Origin: JAAFJT01 sp043772905
GTDB lineage: Bacteria; Bacteroidota; Bacteroidia; Chitinophagales; Saprospiraceae
NCBI GenBank assembly: GCA_043772905.1
Contig: JAYVFS010000103.1
Span: forward strand, 1-64,000
Direction: 5' to 3'
DNA length: 64,000 nucleotides
Shown: piece by piece, positions 9,245-18,484 of the stretch
How positions within the stretch are numbered: the stretch's first letter is position 1
How the letters are laid out: every line of letters begins with the position of its first letter
Notes under the pieces: model-generated
Told to the model about the DNA's origin: nothing
Seen by the model: the letters and a program-made list of their open reading frames with translations, nothing else
The model's database searches: none
Made by a program: the position numbers and the translations under genes

Positions 9245-12200
9245 ATGAGAAAAACCTCTACCGCTCTTCGGATGCTACTTTTGGTAGCGAGCATTGGATT
9301 CGTGGGCTTATGCAGCGCAACGGCATTCACTTTTATTCGCTCACTGGTTACAAGTTCCGTCAATGGAACGGCTTACTTGGATTGCAACCGTGACGGCATC
9401 AAAGACAATTCTGAAATTGGTTTTGCCAATATGACGGTCACGCTGTCAGGTCGTTCAGGTGTCGGTGATACGGTGACGCTGACAACTACAACGGATGCTT
9501 CTGGGCAATACCAGTTTGCGGGTTTGGTTGCTGGCACGTATGCCGTTCAGTTCGGCTTCCCGTCTGGCACATCTGCCCTTAGTTATTCACCTCAAAACAC
9601 AGGTAGCCAAGTTGATGCTTCGGGACGAACAGCCCCCCTCAGTATCAACGGCACGGATGACCTAAACGGGGTGAATGCAGGTGTTGTTGACCAAACAGCC
9701 CCTCAAATCCAGTTTTCAAATCCACTTATTGCTGCTTATTCGAGTGGTGATACCGTTGTCGCCGAGTGCGATAATTTGCCGATCATGGATGCCTCATGGG
9801 TGACTGTAACGGACAATTCAGGTCGGTTTTTTGCCGCTACGTTTGCCGATTTGGATTCCATTACAGGCGTTTGTAGTCGTGATGGATATCTCAAAATATT
9901 GCGCTGCGTGTGGTCTGCGAGTGATGTTTGTGGCAATAGCCGTAATGTTGAGTTGTATATTAAAATCATTGACAACAAAGCACCAACGCTTGTAAATGTG
10001 CCTGTAAACATAACGGTCAACACTGCTTCGGGTGAAGTCATTCCGAACGCCCCCTCAGTAACAGCGACGGATAATTGCATCAATACGAGTTTAACCGTCA
10101 CTTTCAACGAAACAGAAACCAATAACGCTTGTGGTAAAATCATAACCCGCACATGGGCATCCGCCGATGATTGCGGCAATGCTGTTTCGGGTGTTCAGAC
10201 GATAACAGTTATTTCAGTGCCTGCTTGTTTGAATGGCGGCAACCCGCCGTCGGATACTTTTTATATTGGTTTGCCAGGTGGTAGTAACCTGCAAACGTGT
10301 CTTGATTTGGGTGGTATTGGTCGTTCAATTTCGAATGTGCAACATTGTGGTACAGGAGCGCAGCTTTTGTCCGTTTCGCCAGTTAACGGAACATGTATTG
10401 ACGTAAACGTTACAACACCTTTATCGCAAGTATCAACGGATACATTTTGCGCTTTGAATTGTACAACAACAGGTGAATGTCGCAATATGGTATTGATTTT
10501 CAATAGTGTAGCCCGTTTTCCACCTTGTGATGTTATCAGTTCAAGGGATTTAGCGACCATTAATACAGCGAATTGTGGTGACTTGGGTTGCTTTTGTTTA
10601 GCGGATAGTGTGGACATCAATACATTGAGAAATGATTATACGATTACAGATAACAACGTCGCTTATTCAGGCGGTTATCGAGGTTGTAATTTTGATACGA
10701 TTTATTCTTATACGTATTTTACAGTGCCTGATATGGGTACACGAGGCCCTTATCGTTTGGATTATTGGCAGATAAATGGCACAGACCGTTCCATAGCATC
10801 CTTCAATACGATTCAACAATTGGTGGATTCTATGAATGTTTGGGACCCGATTGGTAATTGGAAAATTGAGCCTACTGTCTTTACTATTTCAGGCGGATCG
10901 ACTCGTAATACGTATGGTCAGATGAAAATCACACGTCTTGCAAATCGGGCTTATGGCTTTTTGGAACTCAATTTGGGCATCATTTCCAATGGTATTCAAA
11001 TGTGTGTGACGAGTGGTTTTCACAGCATAATGTTTAGAAATAATAATTCTGGTTGTTCTGATACGATTACTGTTCGAGTGGCTTGCCCCGATTCTACTTC
11101 TGGTTTCAAACCACATGCCGTTGATGATGTGGTGACAACGACCAAAAATACACCCATTACAATCAATGTTTTGGCAAATGATACCTTGTTTGGTAGTCTG
11201 TCGAGACCCCTCAGTATAATTGGCTTGCCAAGGCATGGAACGGCTTCGGTGTCAAGTAATCAAATTGTTTATACACCAACTTTAGATTTTTGTGGAGGAA
11301 AAGATACATTGCGTTATGAAATTTGCAATGCCAATGGTTGCGATACAGCGGATGTTTTCATAACCGTTGATTGTTCAACAACAGGTGGTACACGCCTTGT
11401 TGCCGTTGATGATCGCATTACAACAGCTAAAAATACAACCATTCGTTTCAGACCGTTGAACAACGATACGATTATCGGCACTTTGTTGGCATTGGGTGTT
11501 GTGACCGCACCACGTCATGGTAGCATTGGTTTTAGTGGTACGGATTCCTTGATTTATACGCCTAATATCGGCTATTGTGGTTTGGATACTATGGAATATC
11601 GTATTTGCAATACTTTATTTATTTGCGATACCGCAACCATTTTCATTACGGTTACTTGCGATACATCAACCAATAATCTTAAACCGATTGCCGTTGACGA
11701 CTTTATAACGACTCAAAAGAATACAACCATTACGGTCAATGTCATGGCAAATGACCAGCCCAATGGCTCATTGTCACGACCTTTACGTGTTATTACTTTC
11801 CCAACACATGGTTCGACGATTACGCAAAACAATCAAGTCGTTTATACACCTGACCCTGATTATTGCGGCAGCGATTTCTTTGATTATGAAATTTGTAACG
11901 CCTTCGGATGCGATACGGCAAGGGTGAGTGTGACGGTTACTTGTACAACAACAGGTGGTACACGTCTTGTTGCCATTGATGACCGTATTTCAACGCCTAA
12001 AAATACGGATTTTGGTTTCAAACCAACCCGCAACGATACGATTGTCGGAACATTAACAGAGTTGAGTTTGATTACCAATCCTAAACATGGCGGTCTCACT
12101 TTCGTTGGTTTAGATTCCTTGATTTATAAACCGGCATCCAACTTTTGCGGCAACGATACTTTTGATTATCGTATTTGTAACAATTTAGGTGCTTGTGATA

Positions 12201-15200
12201 CAGGTCGAGTGTTCATAACAGTCACATGTGGCAATGATACCATTACAACAGCCCGTCCGATTGCCGTTGATGATTTTGCACAATTGAAAAAAGGTCAAAT
12301 GATAACGGTCAATGTCATGGGTAATGATATTTTGAACGGTGCTTTGACACGTATTGCCCTTGTTCAAAATCCAAGAAATGGTATAAGTGAGTTGATTTTT
12401 AATCGAATCAAATACACGCCTAATCCTAATTTCTGCGGCAGCAACGACACATTGAGTTACGAAATCTGTAATTCATTGGGTTGCGATACGGCTTTGGTGG
12501 TTTATGAAGTGAGTTGTGATACCACAACGGCTTTAAAACCTGATGCGATTGACGATGTAGCTACAACTAAGAAAAATCAATCTGTCACTATCAGCGTGTT
12601 GAACAACGATATTTTGAACGGTTTACTGACGGGTCCCGTTCGGATAGTTGGCACACCAAGACGTGGCAGCGCAACGGTAACGAATAACCAAATTAATTAC
12701 ACACCACAACTCAATTTCTGTGGCGGTAACGATACATTGAGCTACGAAATTTGTAATATAACAGGCTGCGATACGGCTCAAGTTGTTGTCACAATCACTT
12801 GCGATACAGTGACTCCGACACGTCTTGTAGCTGTTGACGACCGCATTGCAACCCGTAAAAACACAACAATCAGATTCAGACCGATCAACAACGATACCCT
12901 AATCGGAACACTTTTAGCTGTTGGCGTGGTGACAGCACCACGTCATGGCAGTATCGGTTTTTCAGGTGTAGATTCCTTAATTTATACGCCAAATGCGGGC
13001 TATTGTGGCTTAGATACTATGGAGTACCGTATTTGTAATACTGACTTTATATGTGATACAGCGACAATATTTATTACAATTACTTGCGATACGATACCGA
13101 CTGTGAAACCCGATGCGATTGACGATGTGGCTTCCACAAAGAAAAATCAATCGGTGACAATCGGTGTCTTGAACAACGATGTTTTGAACGGTCCACTGAC
13201 GGGTGCTGTCCGGATTATAGGTACGCCAAAACGGGGTAGCGCAACTGTCGTAAATAACCAAATTGTTTACAAACCTAACCTGAATGTGTGTGGTGTAAAC
13301 GATACATTGAGCTATGAAATTTGTAATGCCATAGGTTGTGATACCGCAAAAGTCGTAGTGACAATTACTTGCGATAGTCTTCCTGACCTACGCCCAATCG
13401 TTGCAGTTGACGACAGGCTTACGATGGTGAACAATACGTCGCTTACTTTCCGACCAACCATAAATGATACGATTCGGACAAAACTCATGGCGCTTTCTAT
13501 TGTTGCGATGCCACGACATGGTACTATCAGTTTCACGGGTTTGGACACATTGGTTTACAAACCAAATCAGGATTATTGTGGAAATGATACCTTAGAATAC
13601 CGTATTTGTGATACAGCATTTAACTGCGCTAATGCCTTTGTTTACATCAATATCACGTGCGATAATTTGCCAATGTTAAAGCCTGTTGCGGTCAATGACT
13701 TAGATTCAGTCCTTGTAAACAGGCTCATAATCCTCAATGTTTTGAGGAACGACACCTTAAATGGCAACTTAGTAGGCCCCCTCAGTATCATCACTCAACC
13801 GACCTTTGGAACGGTGACGGTCAATGGTGATGTTACGATTACATACAAGCCTTTTGCAGGTTTCTGTGGTGCAAATGATGTGTTTAGTTATCGGATTTGC
13901 AATGCCATCGGCTGCGATACGGCAACCGTTACGATGAAAGTTATATGCGATGCAACGGTGCTTAATAAGCCGCCAGTCGCTGTACCTGATGTCGTAACAA
14001 CGACTAAAAACAAGCCTATTCGCATCATTATCTTAGCAAATGATACCCTAAATGGGCGTTTGGACAGCATCAAAATCATCAGTTCACCGCTATTAGGAAC
14101 GGCTATTTTGGGCAGTGACAATGTCATTACCTATACACCCGACTCATGTGGCTTTACGGATCAATTGATTTATAGAATTTGTAATCAAAACGGTTGTGAT
14201 ACGGCATTAGTGACCATAACAGTGACTTGCGATACGACCGCTTTACGCAAACCTGTTGCGGTCAATGATTCGATAATTACGGGAAAAAATATTTCTGCCT
14301 TGATAAATGTTGTTGCGAATGATTCACTATTTGGGGCACCTTTAGATACGGTTTATATTTTCAGAGACCCAATACGTGGTTTTGCCCTTATTGAAGGTAC
14401 TCAAATCCGCTACTTACCACAAACCGATTCATGTGCTTATAGGGATACATTCTCATATATCATTTGTACAAGAGCAGGTTGCGATACGGCAGAAGTCGTC
14501 GTCAATATCGTTTGTAATGTGGATAGTTTCTTGAAACCAGTAGCAACATTCGATACGGCTCGTACTAAAACGAATCAACCCATAACGATTAATGTGGCTC
14601 GGAACGATACTTTACGAGGTGCAGATACTTTCCGCATCACACGTATTCCTCAAAACGGCATTGCAGAGTTTGATTCATTGCGTCGCATTATTTATACGCC
14701 AAGTAGGTCTTTCTGCGGCAACGATACATTGATTTATGAAATCTGTAACCGCATCGGCTGCGACACAGCGATTGTGACCATTAAAATAGATTGTTTGCCG
14801 CCTGTTGCGATTGATGACTCTGCGAGAACGCTTTACAATCAGAATGTGACCATACCGATTGTCTTGAATGATACCTTAAACGGTGCAGATTCTATCACCG
14901 TTATTACGTCGGCTACAAAAGGTTTGGTGACCATTTTGATTGACAAAACGGCAACTTATACGCCCGATATTAACTTCTGTGGCAAGGATTCATTCCAATA
15001 CGTCTTGTGCAATCGCTTTGGTTGTGATTCGGCTTGGGTGCGTATTGATGTCAGTTGTGGGGATACATTGCTTATTTTTAATGCCATTTCGCCTAATCAA
15101 GACGGTAAAAACGATGGTTTCTACCTAAGAGGCATCGAAAACTATCCAGACAATGAAGTCGTTGTGTTCAATCGTTGGGGCAACGAAGTGTATCGTAAAA

Positions 15201-15337
15201 AAGGTTACCGCAACGACGAAGCTTGGCAAGGTACTTGGAATGATAAGACGTTACCTGATGGAACGTACTACTATCAAATCATGCTCAACGACTCAACTGG
15301 GAAGAAATATACAGGCTATCTTCAGATTATGAAATAA
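9245..15337 (+). CDS. giant secreted repeat adhesin with type B T9SS (gliding-type) C-terminal domain
   Basis: I place the start at the ATG at 9245 (2030 residues), because MRKTSTALRMLLLVASIGFVGL is a normal signal peptide; the longer frame needs a TTG at 9206. After the signal comes an SdrD_B/Cna_B-like domain (near 25-110, NGTAYLDCNRDGIKDNSE), a HYR-like region (near 140-330) and a cysteine-containing unique region (near 340-615). Fourteen Ig-like repeats of about 94 residues follow, each with AVDD, a NDT/NDxLNG turn, YTP, CGxDTxxYxIC and GCDTAxV. The last 85 residues (FNAISPNQDGKNDGF, VFNRWGNEVY, LPDGTYYYQI) are the gliding-motility-associated CTD. It should be exported by T9SS and attached to the surface, probably for adhesion. 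Confidence 0.9.
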   Translation: MRKTSTALRMLLLVASIGFVGLCSATAFTFIRSLVTSSVNGTAYLDCNRDGIKDNSEIGFANMTVTLSGRSGVGDTVTLTTTTDASGQYQFAGLVAGTYAVQFGFPSGTSALSYSPQNTGSQVDASGRTAPLSINGTDDLNGVNAGVVDQTAPQIQFSNPLIAAYSSGDTVVAECDNLPIMDASWVTVTDNSGRFFAATFADLDSITGVCSRDGYLKILRCVWSASDVCGNSRNVELYIKIIDNKAPTLVNVPVNITVNTASGEVIPNAPSVTATDNCINTSLTVTFNETETNNACGKIITRTWASADDCGNAVSGVQTITVISVPACLNGGNPPSDTFYIGLPGGSNLQTCLDLGGIGRSISNVQHCGTGAQLLSVSPVNGTCIDVNVTTPLSQVSTDTFCALNCTTTGECRNMVLIFNSVARFPPCDVISSRDLATINTANCGDLGCFCLADSVDINTLRNDYTITDNNVAYSGGYRGCNFDTIYSYTYFTVPDMGTRGPYRLDYWQINGTDRSIASFNTIQQLVDSMNVWDPIGNWKIEPTVFTISGGSTRNTYGQMKITRLANRAYGFLELNLGIISNGIQMCVTSGFHSIMFRNNNSGCSDTITVRVACPDSTSGFKPHAVDDVVTTTKNTPITINVLANDTLFGSLSRPLSIIGLPRHGTASVSSNQIVYTPTLDFCGGKDTLRYEICNANGCDTADVFITVDCSTTGGTRLVAVDDRITTAKNTTIRFRPLNNDTIIGTLLALGVVTAPRHGSIGFSGTDSLIYTPNIGYCGLDTMEYRICNTLFICDTATIFITVTCDTSTNNLKPIAVDDFITTQKNTTITVNVMANDQPNGSLSRPLRVITFPTHGSTITQNNQVVYTPDPDYCGSDFFDYEICNAFGCDTARVSVTVTCTTTGGTRLVAIDDRISTPKNTDFGFKPTRNDTIVGTLTELSLITNPKHGGLTFVGLDSLIYKPASNFCGNDTFDYRICNNLGACDTGRVFITVTCGNDTITTARPIAVDDFAQLKKGQMITVNVMGNDILNGALTRIALVQNPRNGISELIFNRIKYTPNPNFCGSNDTLSYEICNSLGCDTALVVYEVSCDTTTALKPDAIDDVATTKKNQSVTISVLNNDILNGLLTGPVRIVGTPRRGSATVTNNQINYTPQLNFCGGNDTLSYEICNITGCDTAQVVVTITCDTVTPTRLVAVDDRIATRKNTTIRFRPINNDTLIGTLLAVGVVTAPRHGSIGFSGVDSLIYTPNAGYCGLDTMEYRICNTDFICDTATIFITITCDTIPTVKPDAIDDVASTKKNQSVTIGVLNNDVLNGPLTGAVRIIGTPKRGSATVVNNQIVYKPNLNVCGVNDTLSYEICNAIGCDTAKVVVTITCDSLPDLRPIVAVDDRLTMVNNTSLTFRPTINDTIRTKLMALSIVAMPRHGTISFTGLDTLVYKPNQDYCGNDTLEYRICDTAFNCANAFVYINITCDNLPMLKPVAVNDLDSVLVNRLIILNVLRNDTLNGNLVGPLSIITQPTFGTVTVNGDVTITYKPFAGFCGANDVFSYRICNAIGCDTATVTMKVICDATVLNKPPVAVPDVVTTTKNKPIRIIILANDTLNGRLDSIKIISSPLLGTAILGSDNVITYTPDSCGFTDQLIYRICNQNGCDTALVTITVTCDTTALRKPVAVNDSIITGKNISALINVVANDSLFGAPLDTVYIFRDPIRGFALIEGTQIRYLPQTDSCAYRDTFSYIICTRAGCDTAEVVVNIVCNVDSFLKPVATFDTARTKTNQPITINVARNDTLRGADTFRITRIPQNGIAEFDSLRRIIYTPSRSFCGNDTLIYEICNRIGCDTAIVTIKIDCLPPVAIDDSARTLYNQNVTIPIVLNDTLNGADSITVITSATKGLVTILIDKTATYTPDINFCGKDSFQYVLCNRFGCDSAWVRIDVSCGDTLLIFNAISPNQDGKNDGFYLRGIENYPDNEVVVFNRWGNEVYRKKGYRNDEAWQGTWNDKTLPDGTYYYQIMLNDSTGKKYTGYLQIMK
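11106..15060 (+). repeat. 14 tandem Ig-like repeat modules of about 282 bp
   Basis: Fourteen consecutive modules encode Big_9/cadherin-like domains with conserved cysteines. Two subtypes occur: KPxAxDD...VLxND, and RLVAVDDR...FRPxNNDT at modules 2, 4, 7 and 9. Modules 6 and 8 and modules 2 and 7 are nearly identical in protein, which points to recent duplication or gene conversion. Confidence 0.85.
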
Positions 15338-15383
15338 CGACGGACGAATTTTACAAACTTTACAATTCTTACAAACCTTACGA

Positions 15384-15415
15384 GCGCAGTGGTGAAAACT
15401 ACTGCGCTTTTTTTT
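15384..15415 (+). terminator. intrinsic terminator after the adhesin gene
   Basis: GCGCAGT (15384-15390) pairs with ACTGCGC (15401-15407), with GT/AC extending the stem across a one-base mismatch; eight T residues follow. Confidence 0.85.
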
Positions 15416-15551
15416 ATGAGGGCAAACATGAAATTTGAAAGTAAATTGTTGAAATTTGTAAACTATTGATTTGAAAGCCATTAGGTTTTGCTAAATGCCA
15501 GATTTTAGGTAGATGATCGTTGTTCGTTTTCCTTCTGCTTTTGACTAAATA

Positions 15552-15582
15552 TTGTTTGGTGAATATAATGTACTTATTTTTG
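15552..15582 (+). promoter_or_regulatory. candidate Bacteroidota-type promoter
   Basis: TATTTTTG at 15575-15582 matches the -7 box TAnnTTTG. A TTG at 15552-15554 (spacer 20) or a TTTG at 15555-15558 (spacer 16) could be the -33 box. It is 57 bp before the ATG at 15640. Confidence 0.45.
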
Positions 15583-15639
15583 TAGAATATTTAAATTTTA
15601 AATCTATTTTTTCGAATCTTTAATATTTAAAACAATACT

Positions 15640-17709
15640 ATGACAAAGTACTACAATCCACTATTAACCTTCCTCTGTCTATTTTTAACCTATGCGTCAC
15701 AAGCCGCCGCCATTTCAAATATCAAATCTGGTAGTTGGTACGACCCAACTGTTTGGGATTTGGGGCGTGTACCAACCACTACAAGTGGTCTGAATGATAT
15801 TGTCACCATAGCAACAGGTACGACTGTCACTGTAATTGGGGACTATACAGATTGCGACGGCTTAATCATCAACGGCTTTTTAGATGTGGGCGCCACCAAT
15901 TTGACCATCGGAGGACGCGACTTGCAAATTGATATTAATGCGGTTCGTAACGCATCGGTTATCATTAACGGGGGCTTGCGTATCACAGGCGATTGGAATC
16001 ACCAATTCAAAGTCTATGGCAATGTTAAGTTCAACACAGGTGCTACATTTGAAATGTCGGCAGGCATGATGATGATTGATGGCTCTGCCTTTACCGAAGC
16101 ATTAAGCGTACCCGTCAGTACACCTTTGTTAGATGTCACTGATGCGTCAAGTTTTGTGTCAACTGGTGGCATGGTTGTTATGTTCAATCCACATTATCAT
16201 GCAACGGGTTTAACAATCAAAGGAGCGAAGCATTTTTACAATGTCTCTTTCGGCAACAACTTAGTATTATCTACTTTTGCCTGTCGCAACACCAGCGATT
16301 TTCTTATTTCAGAAACAGATAAACCCACTTTTAGTAATATCCGATTGGCTTATTTGCCACACCCCGACCGACAAAACCTTGTCGTCCTCAACAATGTTTC
16401 TGTCACTGAAAATGTGGAGTTGAGCAATGGCGTTTTGGCCGGTGCAGGTCGGTTCAAAGTAGCGGGTAATATCCTCATTGGTTCAGACGGACTCATCGAA
16501 ACAGATATCGAATGTAATGGCAATTGGCAACAAAACATCAGTACTTTTTTGTCCAATACTTCGGCAACTATCAAAGGAAATATCTATGTCAACAACCCCG
16601 ATCGTGTTAAGACGAGTCTTGACCTCGATATACAGAATGGCACTATCAAAATGATACGCGGTAAATTTGATTTGAATAATAACACCATTTCGGTCAGTTC
16701 GGCACCCACCGATGCGTCGGCGTCCTCGTATATTGTCTCTCACAATCAATTCTCAAATGTGGGTACTTTGGTCATTAAAAACCTTTCGGGGCGCACTTTA
16801 TTTCCAGTAGGCACTGAAACGACCTATTCGCCAGTGACTCTAACGGCAGCGAGTGGCGATTTCAGCGTTTCAACAAGACCCCTCAGTATAGCGATAGATA
16901 ACGGCAGTTATTCTATCAATTGCCAATGGGACATCAACCGCATTTCAGGTTCAGCTCCTACAGAAGTTGAAGTCCAATGGCAAACTGCCCTTGAAAGTGT
17001 TAATTTTTCATCGTATCGTACCAGTGCAAAACTCAACCGATTTGACGGCATGAATTGGCAACCCCTCAGTACCCAAAGTGTGTCCGTTCCTATTAATAAT
17101 GTTGTTGAGAGTCGGACTTCTAATATCCAAAATTTTTCTACTTTTACAATGCTGGCTCAAGCCGTACTGCCCGTAACACTGAATAGTTTTACGGGTAAAA
17201 TAGAGGACAATCAAGCACATTTATTATGGGAAACAGCGACGGAGTTTAACAACGCAGGTTTTGATATTGAAAAAAGCCTCAATGGAATAACCTTTGAGCC
17301 AATCGGTTTTGTCAAAGGTGTGGGCAATTCTGTAAAAAGCAATAACTATAATTTTGTGGACAAAATCTTTTCTCAAACAGCCTATTACCGTCTTAAACAA
17401 ATGGATTTTGGCAATAAATACACTTATTCCAATATTATTTCTTTAGAAAAAGTAGTGGAGAAAGGCAACCTTAAAATCTATCCAAACCCACTTTCAAACC
17501 AACCTTTTTTAACCGTTGATTTGTCTGAAAACAACCAAAACCAAGCAACTATCGCTATTTTTGAAGCGAATGGACACTTAATTCATCAAAATACTGAGGG
17601 GGTGGATATCGTGAAAATCCCTGTCAACGATTGGGCAAATGGTCTCTATCTGATTCGTTTGACGACCCATGACGGGGCAACGACAACAACCAAATTTGTT
17701 AAAAATTAG
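15640..17709 (+). CDS. secreted T9SS type A cargo protein, G8-like N-terminus
   Basis: The protein has 689 residues. A signal peptide (about 1-24) is followed by NIKSGSWYDPTVWDLGRVPT, the start of a beta-helix or G8-like module seen in many Bacteroidota surface proteins. A long beta-rich region lacks a recognised catalytic motif. Near 510-600 is a common pre-sorting module (LLWETATEFNNAGFDIEKS ... YYRLKQMD). The last 75 residues (LKIYPNPLSNQPFLTVDL ... NGLYLIRLTT) form a type A T9SS sorting domain, removed on export. The function is likely structural or adhesive. Decamer copies lie at 16879, 17062 and 17592. Confidence 0.85.
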   Translation: MTKYYNPLLTFLCLFLTYASQAAAISNIKSGSWYDPTVWDLGRVPTTTSGLNDIVTIATGTTVTVIGDYTDCDGLIINGFLDVGATNLTIGGRDLQIDINAVRNASVIINGGLRITGDWNHQFKVYGNVKFNTGATFEMSAGMMMIDGSAFTEALSVPVSTPLLDVTDASSFVSTGGMVVMFNPHYHATGLTIKGAKHFYNVSFGNNLVLSTFACRNTSDFLISETDKPTFSNIRLAYLPHPDRQNLVVLNNVSVTENVELSNGVLAGAGRFKVAGNILIGSDGLIETDIECNGNWQQNISTFLSNTSATIKGNIYVNNPDRVKTSLDLDIQNGTIKMIRGKFDLNNNTISVSSAPTDASASSYIVSHNQFSNVGTLVIKNLSGRTLFPVGTETTYSPVTLTAASGDFSVSTRPLSIAIDNGSYSINCQWDINRISGSAPTEVEVQWQTALESVNFSSYRTSAKLNRFDGMNWQPLSTQSVSVPINNVVESRTSNIQNFSTFTMLAQAVLPVTLNSFTGKIEDNQAHLLWETATEFNNAGFDIEKSLNGITFEPIGFVKGVGNSVKSNNYNFVDKIFSQTAYYRLKQMDFGNKYTYSNIISLEKVVEKGNLKIYPNPLSNQPFLTVDLSENNQNQATIAIFEANGHLIHQNTEGVDIVKIPVNDWANGLYLIRLTTHDGATTTTKFVKN

Positions 17710-17717
17710 GCGTTGAC

Positions 17718-17864
17718 AGCAATTTCCGCTTTGGTTTTTTTGTCATTCTGAACGCAGTGAAAGAATCTAAATATACTAAAATGGCTTAGATAATGCCGTT
17801 TTTAAAGAAAAAACAGATTTTTTCGCTGCGCTAAAATGACAAAAAAGCCAAAGCGGAAATTGCT
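17718..17864. mobile_element. MITE-like 147-bp palindromic element between convergent genes
   Basis: Two 30-bp arms, 17718-17747 and 17835-17864, are inverted complements with one difference (a G:U-compatible position). The pairing continues inward imperfectly over about 19 bp (17748-17768 against 17816-17834), including an ACGCAGTGAAAGAATCT stretch resembling ends of small palindromic elements in many bacteria. It encodes nothing. It sits between convergent genes and could act as a bidirectional terminator. No flanking target duplication was clear. Confidence 0.65.
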
Positions 17865-17917
17865 GAACCGACTTTATTATTTTGACCACCTTATTATTTA
17901 CTCGTTACGTAGCAAAC

Positions 17918-18352
17918 TTATGTCAATTTTTTAACCATTCTAAAATGATTAATATCGACCTCCACAAACATATCGCCCTCAACTTGATAGTTTAATTTTT
18001 GATAAAAAGGCACAGCCACATCGCGGGCATTCAATTCCATCAACTCATAACCTTTTGACCGAGCCAACTGTTCGCTTTTTTCTACCAATACCCGACCAAT
18101 ACCTTTGCTTTGCACATCGGTATCAACAGCGACTTGCCGCATTTTCATCACCTTTTTCGACTTCGGAGTCAGCACCAAGCACCCCCTCAGTATCCAAGCC
18201 TCGTCGTAGGCTGCGAGATGAATATCAGTGTATTCCTTCGCTAAATCTTCTGCCAAAAATTCTAAATTCAGAGGTAAACGCAATATTTTGTAGCGTAAAG
18301 CCACTGTTTCGTCGTATTCTGGTGTCGCAAATTCAATTTCTAAAATGTTCAT
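17918..18352 (-). CDS. GNAT family N-acetyltransferase
   Basis: The product has 144 residues, the size of a single GNAT domain. The acetyl-CoA loop is visible as QSKGIGRVL after VAVDTD (about 74-89), preceded by the beta-4 strand MRQVAV and followed by ELMELNARDVAVPFYQKLNY, the typical C-terminal motif. The layout resembles ElaA-like acetyltransferases. The acceptor is unknown. A decamer copy at 18183 encodes ILRG. It is followed by the MITE-like palindrome. Confidence 0.85.
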   Translation of the reverse strand: MNILEIEFATPEYDETVALRYKILRLPLNLEFLAEDLAKEYTDIHLAAYDEAWILRGCLVLTPKSKKVMKMRQVAVDTDVQSKGIGRVLVEKSEQLARSKGYELMELNARDVAVPFYQKLNYQVEGDMFVEVDINHFRMVKKLT

Positions 18353-18484
18353 TAAATATTGATTTTCAATTTTTTATAATTCAAAAATAGTATTCAGAAT
18401 GTCGCGTCAGCGACAACATATTTATAACCAACAAGTAGCCAAGTTTCCTTTGACTCATAGAGTCAACACTTTGGATATTCTTAT

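Noticed and set aside
11106..15060. Regular repeats taken as a CRISPR array
   Set aside because: The units are about 282 bp, coding throughout, and translate to Ig-like domains; no short identical repeats with unique spacers and no cas genes.
16111..16120. CCCGTCAGTA, CCACTCAGTA (36972) and TACTGGGGGG (32411) as genuine copies
   Set aside because: Each differs by one base; they are listed as variants, not counted, because single mismatches to a decamer are expected several times by chance in 64 kb.
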